Assembly (NCBI RefSeq): GCF_900168125.1
Contig: NZ_FUZF01000004.1
Span: forward strand, 1-64,000
Source: Sphingobacterium nematocida
Lineage (GTDB): Bacteria; Bacteroidota; Bacteroidia; Sphingobacteriales; Sphingobacteriaceae
Length of the DNA stretch: 64,000 nucleotides
Direction: 5' to 3'
This document shows positions 1-9,025 of this stretch, in pieces. The notes beneath the pieces are model-generated. The model made no database searches and had not been told where the DNA came from. It was given only the letters and a program-made list of their open reading frames with translations. A program made the translations under genes and the position numbers. Within the stretch, counting starts at the first letter, position 1. The number at the start of each line of letters is the position of its first letter.

Positions 1-290
1 GTATATGGACCGTCTCCCTTGGAGAAGATGGCTATGGCCTTTTTTAGAATATCACGCTCTAACTCCGCATCTTTAAGTCGCTTACGCAAAACCCTCAGTT
101 CCTGTTCCTCGGGGCTTATCTTAGGATTGTCCGGGAGAACCTTATTACCATTGTAACGTGGGTTCCTGCGCCATTTACTAAGTAAACTGGGATCAATATC
201 CAATTCGCCTGCAACTTCTGCTACTGAACCTTTAACAACGCTCAAATCGACCGCCATTATCTTAAATGAATCATCAAATTTTCTATGCAT
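1..290 (-). CDS. IS3-family transposase OrfA (partial)
   Basis: The visible 96 residues begin MHRKFDDSFKIMAVD and contain a helix-turn-helix (about residues 20-45, ending LLSKWRRNPRY) followed by a leucine-rich coiled coil (about 55-85) that ends in ERDILKKAIAIFSKGD, the typical close of IS3 OrfA. OrfA binds the element ends and is joined to the DDE catalytic OrfB by frameshifting. A minus-strand A6G heptamer at 45-39 falls in the ILKKA codons, where IS3 elements usually make the programmed -1 shift. OrfB would lie off the left edge. Start ATG is at 290-288. Confidence 0.88.
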   Translation of the reverse strand, partial: MHRKFDDSFKIMAVDLSVVKGSVAEVAGELDIDPSLLSKWRRNPRYNGNKVLPDNPKISPEEQELRVLRKRLKDAELERDILKKAIAIFSKGDGPY

Positions 291-347
291 CTCTACAAAT
301 TTATAATTACTTATTAAATCTGTCTCGCATTAAAGGTAGCAACTCCA
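1..347 (-). mobile_element. IS3-family insertion sequence, one end (cut by window edge)
   Basis: The stretch carries the start of an IS3-type orfA on the minus strand plus about 57 bases of leader. Reading on the minus strand, the element appears to begin at 347 with TGGAGTTGCTACCTTTAATG, which starts with TG as IS3-family ends do. Right after it, from 348, an open SusC reading frame begins in mid-protein, so the junction is an insertion boundary. The other terminal repeat and any target duplication lie beyond the left edge, so the exact boundary is inferred. Confidence 0.8.
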
Positions 348-2955
348 CCCTGTAGAAAGATTGGGGAATGATGATCAGATGAGTACAGCTGTGGGATCTT
401 CCTTTGCCAAGGGATTAAATTCGTTAGCAGGTTTAAATATTAATGACATTGAATCGATTGATATCTTGAAAGATGCTTCTGCAACAGCGATTTATGGATC
501 AAGGGCTGCTAGTGGAGTCGTAATTATTACTACTAAAAAGGGGAAGCATAATCAAAAGCCCATATTGGAAGCAAACTATTATACAGGGGTGAGCAAGGCG
601 ATTACAGAAGAGCTTTTGAATGCCGAACAATATCGCGAAGTGATGTCAAAGGGAGCGAAGAATCTTAATGATTTGCGGGCAAAAAAAGGGTTAGCGGCTG
701 ATGCATTGGCGACTTCAATTTTGACGAATCCAGACGTGCTAGGCACTGCATTTACGGACTGGCTTGACTTAATAACACGTACCGGACGGACCCAGAATGC
801 AGATATCAGTGTACGTGGGGGAGGAGCTGGATCAAGATACTACACCTCATTGGCTTTTGCTGATCAAAAAGGAACTTTAGTTGGAACGGATTTCTCTCGC
901 ATTAGTGGGAAAATTAATCTAGATAGTGAAATTACTTCTCGGTTACGCTTCATTACGAACTTGGATTACGGTTTTACCAAAAATAATATCACGAATGGAA
1001 TTTATTCATCAGCACTATATGCGCCGCCCACTTTGGCACCATACAATGCCGATGGCTCACCAGCTGTGTTTGATGCTACTACCTATGGGCTTTCTGCTTC
1101 TATGGGTATTCAAAATCCTGCAGCGCTGCTAGCCGGGAAGAATGAATCAAAAAACAATATGTTGTTAGGTTCTATAGCCCTTGAGTTTAATATCCTTTCC
1201 AATCTAAAATTTAGATCAACGGTTTCAGCAAATTATAATAATTACCATCAGCTAAATTATATTCCATCGACAGCAATGGTATCTGCGTACAGTGGCGCGG
1301 TGAATAGTAATGGTGGTATCGCTACGCAGGGTTATACCAATCAATTGGATATGTTTTATGAAAATAATCTGACTTGGGACAAACAATTTAACGAAAACAA
1401 TCGAATCTCAGTGCTTGCAGGGACTACTTGGCAGCAATCGAATACCAATTTGTTTAGCGCTTCGGGACAAGGGTTTCCTGACGATTATTTCCTTAATGGA
1501 CTTAGTTCAGCAGCTATACCTCTCCCGCCAAAAGCTTCAGAATCTCAAAACTCGCTATTGAGTTTTTATATGAGAGTAAATTATGCCTTAAAGGAGCGCT
1601 ATCTATTAACTTTAACGGGTAGGTCGGATGAGTCCTCGAAGTTTCCAAAAAATAATAGGACAGGTTATTTTCCTTCTTTCGGTGTAGCTTGGAGAGCATC
1701 CCAGGAAACGTTTCTTAAAGATGTGTCTTGGTTAAATGAATTGAAATTCAGAGCTAGCGCCGGACGTACAGGTACACAAAATTTTGGGGATAATTTATTC
1801 TACACACTTTACACCCCCGCTTCCTATGCTGGAACTAATGCTCTTTTACCTTCACAGCTTGGTAATAATAAAATCAAGTGGGAGACCACTAATCAAAAGG
1901 ACTTAGGGTTAGATTTCGAACTGTTTTCTTCTAGATTAAGAGGGGCATTTGGCTACTATGAAAAGAACACTTCGGATTTATTGTTTTCAATGAATACGGC
2001 GCTTAGTTCGGGATTTACTACAGCTATGATGAATGTGGCGAGTATTGACAATAAGGGGGTAGAGTTTGATTTGAGAGGTGATATCGTACGAAATAAAAAC
2101 TTCAATTGGAATTTAGCATTAAATATATCGACCAACCGTTCTAAGGTAACTAAAATTAATCGGGATTTTAGCGATCCTTCTGCGGCAGCAAACGATAATC
2201 CGTTTTGGGCTGAACAGAGTATGGGAAATACTATATTACGGGAAGGTGAGCCTGTGGGATTAATATATGGATATGTATATGAGGGGATTATCAAAACGCA
2301 AGAACAGTTGGATGAATACAAAGCAAAAAGTTTGTATGCTCAATATGGGTTATTGACAAATTTAGATTTTGGCTATCCAATGTATGCTGTTCATACGGAT
2401 GGTTATTATAAAGGTTATTTTAAACGGGATGTAATCGGAAATGCGCAACCGGACTATTTTGGAGGTATCACTAATTCGATTACGTATAAAAACTTCAATG
2501 TTATTGCGCTAACTACTTTTTCTAAAGGGGGTGATATTCTATATCTTCCAGATAATAAGGCTCTTGGTTTGGGGGATCGTGGCAACCGAAGTACGCGTGT
2601 TTTATTACCGTCGTATTCTGCTGATAATACGGGTGCAGATCGTCCAACATTAATTTTGAAGGAAACGAATACCCATGGAACAGGAGTGTCTTCTGCTAAT
2701 GTTTTTGATGCCTCTTACATTAAATTGAAATCGATTTCAGTGAATTATATGATACCTCAAAAATGGATGTCAAGGCTAAACGTGGCTAATGCAATGGTTT
2801 ATGTGTCAGGAAGTAATTTGTTTACAATAACAAACTACCCTGGTCCGGATCCAGAAACGAGTAATGATCCATACAGTTTAATAGGGGGATATTCTGATTC
2901 TGCATCTTATCCTTCTATGCGTCAGTATACATTTGGTGTTCGTTTAGGCTTTTAA
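348..2955 (+). pseudogene. SusC/RagA TonB-dependent outer-membrane receptor, 5' end removed by IS
   Basis: The frame enters in mid-protein: the plug-domain hallmark [20 protein letters not shown] lies within the first 50 residues, followed by about 800 residues of beta-barrel ending in aromatic FGVRLGF, a normal SusC C-terminus. SusC proteins are usually near 1,000 residues and start with a signal peptide, a carboxypeptidase-regulatory-like domain and the TonB box; all of these are absent here. The frame is open from 340, and the only candidate start nearby is a TTG at 361 that would give a protein with no export signal. It is therefore called a truncated pseudogene. The barrel shows no stops or frameshifts, so the insertion looks recent. 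It is followed after 11 bases by its SusD partner. Confidence 0.85.
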
Positions 2956-2966
2956 TTTTTAGACAT

Positions 2967-4409
2967 ATGAAAAATAGTTTTAAATACATATATATCAATA
3001 CTGTTCTTTTGTTAATACTAGGACTGTCATCTTGTGATAAACAGCTGAGTGAAATGCCTGCAAATGCTAGAGTAGAGGGAACGGCAATCACGGATGAAAA
3101 GACAGCACAAATTGCTTTAAACGGGGTATACTACCAATTTGCTAATATGGATGCGACTAACAACGTAACTAAATGGGATTACCACAATGTGTCGGGCGGT
3201 ATGCTTGCTGGTACAATCGGTTATGCAGCTGGGGTGCTAGAGGATGAACTCAATAACAATGTTCAAGCAGGTTACCCCTCCTTTTTTTGGGCTTATTGTT
3301 ATCGTGTGATTAATGCAGCGAATGGTTTGATTGAAGGGATTGAAAGTACTGATGCTGCAAAGTATACAGGAAATCGACGTAATGAGATACTTGCAGAAGC
3401 TCGTTTTTTGAGAGCATATGCCAATTTCAAGTTATTAATGTTCTTCGCTGAATGGAAAAATCTAGATTCTGAAAATGGTGTTTTGCTAAGGGAAGAGTTG
3501 AGCTCACTGAGTAATATTAGTAAAAAGAGGAGTACTGTTAAGGAATCGTATGAGCATATATTAGCAGATTTGACTTTTGCAACAAGTAATGCAAAAGCGA
3601 GTAATCCTAATTACTATGCCACTTCTTGGGCGGCGAAGGCTTTTAAAATGCGGGTATTAGTAACACGAGGGACATCTGCTGATCTTACAGAAGTCGTAAA
3701 TCTAGCTAATGATATTACGCAAAATGGACCATTTGTATTGGAGCAAAATCTAAAAGATATTTTTCAGCAGAAGGGTCTGGCAAGTAAAGAGGTATTGCTA
3801 GGCGTTAAGCCACAGGCAAATCAAGAAGCTAGTTACTATATATTGTCGAATGCCTATCGTATTGCGGCATCAAGTATATTTGCCGCGAAGGGGTATTATA
3901 GAGATTTGTTGAATGGGGATCCTCGACAAAGCTGGATGATTGGTCCGGTATCACCCTATGTTTCTTATTCGCCCAATACGTATTATTTTACCAAGTTTAT
4001 TCCATACGGTACATTAGCTACTCAGACTTCTGAAACTCAATATGCCATACGCCTATCGGAGGTTTATCATCTAAAAGCTGAAGCCATCATTCGTTCGCAA
4101 ACAGATTTGACAGAGGCAAAGACTGTCCTTAAAACTGTGCTTGCCAAATCAGGATTAACTGATTTCTCTTTTATCGATAATGCGACAACGAGGGAACAGC
4201 TTTGGAAAATTAATACAATGGAGGTGCTTAAGAACTTTTCTGGGGAAGATGCTATAGAATGGTATACTTTAATACGAATGCCAATTGCTGTGGTTACTTC
4301 TATCAAACCGACGATTGTGCGTGACGAACAGTTTTATTTTCCTGTCCCACAGAAAGAGTTTGATTTGAATTCGCAGTTTGGTAATCAAAATACGGGGTAT
4401 GGTATTTAA
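2967..4409 (+). CDS. SusD/RagB-family outer-membrane lipoprotein
   Basis: 480 residues with a lipoprotein signal (MKNSFKYIYINTVLLLILGLSSC, Cys at residue 23). SusD proteins are surface lipoproteins that cap the SusC channel and bind the nutrient. The middle shows the helical TPR-like pattern of the family (EILAEARFLRAYANFKLL near residues 140-155; IRLSEVYHLKAEAI near 355-370). The C-terminus FYFPVPQKEFDLNSQFGNQNTGYG is the standard SusD ending. Its partner susC is broken immediately upstream, so this protein may be an orphan and poorly expressed. The substrate cannot be read from the sequence; no glycosidase is present in this cluster. Confidence 0.92.
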   Translation: MKNSFKYIYINTVLLLILGLSSCDKQLSEMPANARVEGTAITDEKTAQIALNGVYYQFANMDATNNVTKWDYHNVSGGMLAGTIGYAAGVLEDELNNNVQAGYPSFFWAYCYRVINAANGLIEGIESTDAAKYTGNRRNEILAEARFLRAYANFKLLMFFAEWKNLDSENGVLLREELSSLSNISKKRSTVKESYEHILADLTFATSNAKASNPNYYATSWAAKAFKMRVLVTRGTSADLTEVVNLANDITQNGPFVLEQNLKDIFQQKGLASKEVLLGVKPQANQEASYYILSNAYRIAASSIFAAKGYYRDLLNGDPRQSWMIGPVSPYVSYSPNTYYFTKFIPYGTLATQTSETQYAIRLSEVYHLKAEAIIRSQTDLTEAKTVLKTVLAKSGLTDFSFIDNATTREQLWKINTMEVLKNFSGEDAIEWYTLIRMPIAVVTSIKPTIVRDEQFYFPVPQKEFDLNSQFGNQNTGYGI

Positions 4410-4474
4410 AATACTCTTATTTGAGATAGTAAGAAATGATTTTGCACTAATAGGTGAGAATTAATAATCAAGAC

Positions 4475-5986
4475 ATGAAAAGATACGTAATATTTATGCT
4501 TGTCCTTGTGATCCCTTTTGGGGTCACAAGGGCACAAAAAGCAAAACTTAGCTCTCTTAAAGTACTATTTGTAGGCTACAACCCAGCTAAGCCTATGCCT
4601 ACATTCGAAGCGGGACGTATGGGGCCGGGAGGTCTGTCTGAAGCGGGATTCAAAGCGGAGTACCCAATTCGGATGCCTGCATTCAAACAATTGCTGTCCA
4701 ACTATTTTTCAACGGTAAAGACGATGGATGTGAGGGAGTGGAAAACGACAGATTCGGAAGCTTATGATGTGACCATTTTCGACTTCCCGACTAAAGAAAT
4801 TGAGCCAATGATCAATGAAGTCGGAGCAGATGGTAAGCGTGTATACAAGCCAGCAAAATACTTACCAGACGATTTTTCAAAACCTGTCGTATTCATTGCT
4901 AGTACTGCTGATCAAATGGGACGTGGTATTGGATTGAAAATAGACTGGCTATGCCTTTGTTTGGATGCGGATGCGCATCATGTCAATAGTACCCATGCTA
5001 TATTTAAGGGGCCGCTTGAAAAGGTGAGCCCAACCTTCGTTAATAAACCTACACCAGAAGGGGTTTTTCATTACGCTTCAGGCGCCAATATACCTAAAGA
5101 AATACCGATGTGGCGGGTGGACAAGACTGGATATTTGGACGCACGGGATGCGCGTGTCGGATTGGTGGCTAGAGGTAATCGTTTTAGTGAATCTCCTGAT
5201 ACGGAGATGATATCCAGTGGGGTGTGCCAGAAGGATGTGGGAGCCGTAGCTCTGGGTAGGCATGGTAATTTCTTTCTATGGGGATTCGGAGCTTCGCCAG
5301 CAGGAATGACCGAACAGGGAAAGAAGGTTTTTGTCAATACGGTAGCTTATATGGCAAAATTTAATGGTCGTACACCTATAGCTCGGAAATATAACGATCG
5401 GATGGCTACTACGGATGATGTACGAGAGATTGTAGCGGGTGCAAACAAAAGGACATATGATGATTATGTAGTTTCAATGACAAGTTTCAATAAGCAGAAT
5501 GCTGAAACGATGAAGCGCATTCAAGCAAAAAAAGCAAGTGGTGAAAAGTTGACAGCAGAAGAGGAACAACAGTTGATGTATGCTGGTCGGGAGCAGAAAA
5601 TCGAAGATTGGGAAGCTTTTATCAAACGTAGAATGGGGAAATTGGCCGCGCAGTTTGGCACAGATGCTGAAGCTTATCAGAAATATATGAACGAAAATAT
5701 AGATTACATCTATTGTGATCCCAACGAGTTCTTTACCTATACCATAGACGAGGATGTGCGGCAGATAGGAATTTCAAACCACGATGTAAAACTCTTGGAC
5801 GCTTGTATCGCGATGTTAAAAAAAGGAGACCGCAGTGATTTAGCACTTCGCGTATTGAAACGTTATACAGCCAAAGATTTTACAACGGCAAAGGATTGGG
5901 AAAACTGGCTTTCGAAGAACAGAAAAAAACTTTTCTTCACCGAGACAGATGGGTACAGATTTATGGTAGATACATATAGTTTATGA
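4475..5986 (+). CDS. Secreted ThuA-like (glutamine-amidotransferase fold) protein of unknown function
   Basis: About 503 residues from the ATG at 4475, chosen because it gives a clean signal peptide (MKRYVIFMLVLVIPFGVTRAQ); the frame can be extended to a GTG at 4454. The N-terminal half begins with a Rossmann-like strand (LKVLFVGYNP) and later has KDVGAVALGRHGNFFLWGF and GKKVFVNTVAYMAKF, which resemble the ThuA / class I amidotransferase-like fold. The C-terminal third is charged and helical and I do not recognise it. It overlaps the next gene by 4 bases (ATGA), so the two are probably co-translated. The fold is an inference and no catalytic residues can be assigned. Confidence 0.6.
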   Translation: MKRYVIFMLVLVIPFGVTRAQKAKLSSLKVLFVGYNPAKPMPTFEAGRMGPGGLSEAGFKAEYPIRMPAFKQLLSNYFSTVKTMDVREWKTTDSEAYDVTIFDFPTKEIEPMINEVGADGKRVYKPAKYLPDDFSKPVVFIASTADQMGRGIGLKIDWLCLCLDADAHHVNSTHAIFKGPLEKVSPTFVNKPTPEGVFHYASGANIPKEIPMWRVDKTGYLDARDARVGLVARGNRFSESPDTEMISSGVCQKDVGAVALGRHGNFFLWGFGASPAGMTEQGKKVFVNTVAYMAKFNGRTPIARKYNDRMATTDDVREIVAGANKRTYDDYVVSMTSFNKQNAETMKRIQAKKASGEKLTAEEEQQLMYAGREQKIEDWEAFIKRRMGKLAAQFGTDAEAYQKYMNENIDYIYCDPNEFFTYTIDEDVRQIGISNHDVKLLDACIAMLKKGDRSDLALRVLKRYTAKDFTTAKDWENWLSKNRKKLFFTETDGYRFMVDTYSL

Positions 5987-6483
5987 AGACAATTTTCAGC
6001 TATTTAATAGCATTTTGTGTACTTCTACCTATCGCATCGAGCCAATCGGTTTTAGACCAGAAAATTGCTATGGCAATAACTGTTCTCCCTTGTGATGAAC
6101 CTACAGAGCGTGATCCTGTTGCGCTCAATGCGACAGTTGTTTCCGATGGCGATAGCCTGGCTGTAATTGTAAAGGTTCGTATGGCTCCCGAATGGCACAT
6201 TTACCAATACGTGCCAGATAACGCACCTTATGTACAACTAGAAAACCTCCTCACGCTACCTGAGGGGTTGGTCAAATCAGGCAAATGGACATTTAGTGAT
6301 CCCGTTCGTTATCTAAGTGATCCCAATGTACTGATCCATGAAGAAGAAGCTTGGTTTGTCCAAAAGGTAGTAGGAAAGGCGAAAACGGGAAGTTTGATCA
6401 GCACTGGTTTATATTACCAAACCTGTGATCACAAGCAATGTCTTCCTCCGGTGGAAGTGAAATTAGAGGTCAAAACTAAGTAA
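5983..6483 (+). CDS. DsbD N-terminal (DsbD-alpha) domain protein, secreted
   Basis: 166 residues with a signal peptide (MKTIFSYLIAFCVLLPIASSQ). The rest matches the immunoglobulin-like N-terminal domain of the disulfide reductase DsbD: WHIYQY near residue 69 and YYQTCDHKQCLPP near 145, where the two cysteines of the C-x4-C motif are the redox pair. In DsbD this domain passes electrons from the membrane to periplasmic thioredoxin-like proteins. Here it stands alone without the membrane and gamma domains, directly before a thioredoxin-like gene that could be its partner. Confidence 0.82.
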   Translation: MKTIFSYLIAFCVLLPIASSQSVLDQKIAMAITVLPCDEPTERDPVALNATVVSDGDSLAVIVKVRMAPEWHIYQYVPDNAPYVQLENLLTLPEGLVKSGKWTFSDPVRYLSDPNVLIHEEEAWFVQKVVGKAKTGSLISTGLYYQTCDHKQCLPPVEVKLEVKTK

Positions 6484-6520
6484 CGTTAACTCATTTAAGA
6501 CAACTTAAAAATTAAATAAT

Positions 6521-7624
6521 ATGTATTTAAAATCAATTTTAACGACATTAATTCTAGGGATAGCACAGCTATCCCAGGTTTTTGCACAAACGGATAAAGC
6601 GGCAGTACTGACTGTTGGAGATACGGCACCCGAGTTACAGTATTCCACATGGATCAAAGGCACCCCATTCAAGATGGATGAGAAGGATATGGTCTATGTT
6701 TTCGAATTCTGGGCGACCTGGTGCGGTCCATGTATAGGTGCTATGCCACATCTTTCTGAACTGGCTAAGAAATACGAAGGTAAAGCTAAAGTAGTGGGCG
6801 TAAATGTATGGGAGAAAACTAAAGAGCAACCCTATGAATCCGCTATACCAGCGGTCGAAAAATTTGTGAATGCAAGCGGTGACCGTATGGCTTATAATGT
6901 CATCATGGACAATAATGCACAGCATATGGGCAACAAGTGGTTATTGGCCGCAGGGCAGAAGGGGATACCATCGACTATTGTCATCAAAAACGGTGTTATC
7001 CAATGGATCGGACACCCTATCAAATTGGATGGACCGTTGGATAGTTTGGTGAATGGAACCTGGGATTTGGAAGCTTTTAAGGGAATCTATGCGAAAAGAC
7101 AGCAGGCTTCCAACAAACAAAGTGAACAAATGGATAGAATCTTCAAGGCGGTGAAAGACGCTGCAGAAGCTGCTGACTTTGAAAAGTTAACAAAGGCGAT
7201 TGAAGACGGTGCTAAAGAAATCCCTTATTTAAAAGGTGCGTTGCAGTCTACCATGTTTCAGACATTGTTGACCAAAAAGTCTGCAAAAGAAGCTTTTGCC
7301 TATGCGGATGTGATGTTGAAAGAGTCGCCTGGTTTTAAAGTCAGCTTAGCTATGATGGTGTTAGAGCAGAATGGTCTTGATAAAAGTAGTTATCTAACAG
7401 CTATTGATTGGTTAAAAAGTAATCCTACTACAAATTCGATGATTCTGGATAAAGTAGCTGATGGGTATGTTAAAATAGGGGACTATAAAAGTGCAATATC
7501 CACAATGGAACAAGCCGTAATAAAAGGCGAGGAAGAGCTGAAAGATGAGCAATACAAAGGCCGGATATTTGATTATACGGTGGAAGGTTATAAAACAAAA
7601 ATTAAAGACCTGAAAAAGAAGTAA
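6521..7624 (+). CDS. Secreted thioredoxin-like (TlpA/redoxin) protein with C-terminal helical domain
   Basis: 367 residues. A signal peptide (MYLKSILTTLILGIAQLSQVFAQ) is followed by a TlpA-type thioredoxin fold with the active site FEFWATWCGPC near residues 62-72 and a cis-proline region at KGIPSTIVI near 150. The last 170 residues are helical and repeat-like (KAVKDAAEAADFEKLTKAIEDGAKE), as in many Bacteroidota redoxin proteins. It is last in the susD / ThuA-like / DsbD-alpha series, which suggests a periplasmic thiol relay serving the imported substrate. The precise substrate is unknown. Confidence 0.85.
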   Translation: MYLKSILTTLILGIAQLSQVFAQTDKAAVLTVGDTAPELQYSTWIKGTPFKMDEKDMVYVFEFWATWCGPCIGAMPHLSELAKKYEGKAKVVGVNVWEKTKEQPYESAIPAVEKFVNASGDRMAYNVIMDNNAQHMGNKWLLAAGQKGIPSTIVIKNGVIQWIGHPIKLDGPLDSLVNGTWDLEAFKGIYAKRQQASNKQSEQMDRIFKAVKDAAEAADFEKLTKAIEDGAKEIPYLKGALQSTMFQTLLTKKSAKEAFAYADVMLKESPGFKVSLAMMVLEQNGLDKSSYLTAIDWLKSNPTTNSMILDKVADGYVKIGDYKSAISTMEQAVIKGEEELKDEQYKGRIFDYTVEGYKTKIKDLKKK

Positions 7625-7663
7625 AGTGAAGAAAATAGTGTTTTCCTATCACTCTTTTCAGTC

Positions 7664-7704
7664 GTTATAACCGTGTTTGCTTTCTGGGCAAACACGGTTA
7701 TAAC
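7664..7704. terminator. Perfect 17-bp inverted repeat downstream of the thioredoxin gene
   Basis: Arms at 7664-7680 (GTTATAACCGTGTTTGC) and 7688-7704 are perfect complements with a 7-base loop. The hairpin starts 40 bases after the stop codon. It lacks an immediate T-run (the nearest T-rich stretch is near 7720), so it may act as an RNA 3'-end stabiliser or binding site rather than a classical terminator. Confidence 0.6.
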
Positions 7705-7813
7705 CAGATGCTTGCGGTTCTTTAGTTTTTCATTTCATGATTCGCCAGTCCGCGGATCATGAAAGTTCTTGATGTCAATTGAATACAAACACTTTCAGAA
7801 AAAAACACGTCAA

Positions 7814-7833
7814 TAACGCAATCGATTGCGTTA
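7814..7833. promoter_or_regulatory. LacI/PurR-type operator candidate
   Basis: TAACGCAATCGATTGCGTTA is a perfect 20-base palindrome with a central CG. Its core ACGCAATCGATTGCGT has the shape of LacI/PurR-family operators. No LacI-family gene is present in the window, so the regulator would be encoded elsewhere. It lies 141 bases before the small ORF at 7975. Confidence 0.55.
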
Positions 7834-7974
7834 ATTCTGATGAAATTGAGTTAATTTTAGTCATTTTATAGATATTTTACTGAATATTGGTTATCCTGTT
7901 GTTGTTTTTTAGATTATTGGTGATTTTTGTTGAATAATATCTTGTTGTAAAATGAGTTGCTGTCGCCATAAATT

Positions 7975-8145
7975 ATGGAACTGATAAAGCCTGGTAAAAT
8001 ATATAAACTCACACTGTATCCCGATTGTAAAACGGCAGAAAAGCGAGTGCTTATACTGGAACAAAGAAGTAATAGGGGATTTCAATCCATTGATGAGAAT
8101 AGCAAGATTTTTTTGAGATTAAAACCATCCGATACTCGAAATTAG
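7975..8145 (+). CDS. Small hypothetical protein (56 residues)
   Basis: ATG at 7975, TAG at 8143-8145. The product starts MELIKPGKIYKLTLYPDC and ends FLRLKPSDTRN; it is charged, with no membrane segment or cleavable signal and a single Cys. The composition looks protein-like, with alternating beta-type residues early on. It sits 12 bases before the Lrp-type gene and could be translated from the same message. I do not recognise a family. Confidence 0.4.
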   Translation: MELIKPGKIYKLTLYPDCKTAEKRVLILEQRSNRGFQSIDENSKIFLRLKPSDTRN

Positions 8146-8157
8146 ATTCCCTTTAAC

Positions 8158-8619
8158 ATGAACTTAGATCTGATAGACATAAAGCTACTACGTTTGCTCC
8201 AAGAAAATGCAGAATTGAGCAATAAAGATCTGGCCTTCAAGACCAATAAGTCGATTACTACAGTACATGATCGAGTCCGTAGATTAAAAGAAAGTGGATA
8301 TATCAATAGGATGGTAGCGATTTTGGATAGACAAAAAATCGGTATAGGATTAATATCTTTCTCGCAGGTATTTCTAGTGGACCATGGTGCCGAGTCTCTT
8401 AAAAAATTCGAAGAAAGCGTAGCGGCATTTGCCGAGGTGATGGAGTGTTTTCAGATGTCGGGATCTTACGATTTCCTGCTGCGCGTTGCCACACGTGATA
8501 TGGAAGGGTATCATATGTTTTTGAGAAATAAGCTGTCTGCGCTGCCCAATGTAGATAAGGTGCAGACTTTCTTCGTCCTTTCTGAATCCAAATCCGAAAC
8601 AGGATTTCCTCTAATGTAA
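8158..8619 (+). CDS. Lrp/AsnC-family transcriptional regulator
   Basis: 153 residues, the usual Lrp length. An N-terminal helix-turn-helix (IDIKLLRLLQENAELSNKDLAFKTNKSITTVHDRVRRLKESGYI, residues 6-49) is followed by the RAM/AsnC ligand-binding domain (about 65-150; MECFQMSGSYDFLLRVATRDMEGYHMF). Such proteins sense amino acids and often control a neighbouring transporter. Downstream is an amino-acid permease in the same orientation, now broken, so the original target may have been lost. Ligand unknown. Confidence 0.93.
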   Translation: MNLDLIDIKLLRLLQENAELSNKDLAFKTNKSITTVHDRVRRLKESGYINRMVAILDRQKIGIGLISFSQVFLVDHGAESLKKFEESVAAFAEVMECFQMSGSYDFLLRVATRDMEGYHMFLRNKLSALPNVDKVQTFFVLSESKSETGFPLM

Positions 8620-8643
8620 GAGTGTAACTTTTCTGGATATAAA

Positions 8644-8677
8644 AAAGCGTCTTTTGGTTGGGAACCTAGGACGCTTT
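8644..8677. terminator. Nested hairpin after the Lrp gene
   Basis: AAAGCGTC (8644-8651) pairs with GACGCTTT (8670-8677), and GGTT/AACC pair inside it. On the plus strand only a short TTT follows, while on the minus strand a six-T run follows, so it would work better in the minus direction. It is the only stem close to the Lrp stop codon. Confidence 0.5.
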
Positions 8678-8893
8678 AAACTAACCAATTATAAACCTAA
8701 AATCTTTCAGTTTTGGAACTTGATTTTATACAACAAATGTACAGACTGATGATGTTTCTTTCCAGCGAAATCGAGGATGACCTTTAATTACACTGTCCGT
8801 CTTGATCCATACGGATATAAAGGAGCTATTGATCAATAAAAAAAACTTAGAAATCCGAATTTATTTGTAGGTTTATGAAAATTAACCAATTTT
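8678..8893. other. Intergenic stretch between lrp terminator and dispersed repeat
   Basis: AT-rich, without a convincing frame on either strand. I see only a weak 5-bp stem (TCCGT/ACGGA) near 8800 and no clear promoter. Confidence 0.4.
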
Positions 8894-9025
8894 ATGAAAT
8901 ATCCATGCAGCAGAAAGTACACAGATACGCATGACAGCGAAGCAGCATGCACACCAATTACAACAATTCGTGCATAATATGCTTTGGATATTCCATATGG
9001 CCTTTAAAAGTCAATTTATTTACAG
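8894..9025 (+). repeat. Dispersed ~130-base repeat, copy 1, ending at a start codon
   Basis: This stretch aligns with 47211-47338 over its whole length. Both begin ATGAAATATCCATG, share GCGAAG near the middle and TTTGGATATTCCATA near the end, and finish in an AAAAGTCA..TTATTTAC leader directly before an ATG (9026 here, the permease remnant). ATGAAATATCC at the left and GGATATTCCAT on the right form an imperfect inverted repeat, so the central part could fold back or have moved as a MITE-like unit. Confidence 0.75.

Larger units (their letters stand above)
7625..7974. other. Intergenic region of 350 bases with three palindromes
   Basis: No coding frame is convincing. The region holds the 17-bp hairpin at 7664-7704, a 9-bp stem (TTTCATGAT / ATCATGAAA) at 7733-7741 and 7756-7764 with a 14-base GC-rich loop, and the 20-base palindrome at 7814-7833. 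From about 7835 to 7974 it is AT-rich and could hold the promoter for the small ORF and the Lrp gene, but no clear TAnnTTTG box was found. Confidence 0.5.

Noticed and set aside
1956..2321. Minus-strand frame of 121 residues inside susC
   Set aside because: It is the shadow of the coding strand, with no start context and no recognisable protein features.
361..2955. A functional SusC starting at TTG 361
   Set aside because: No signal peptide or TonB box; the frame is interrupted by the element, so export is unlikely.
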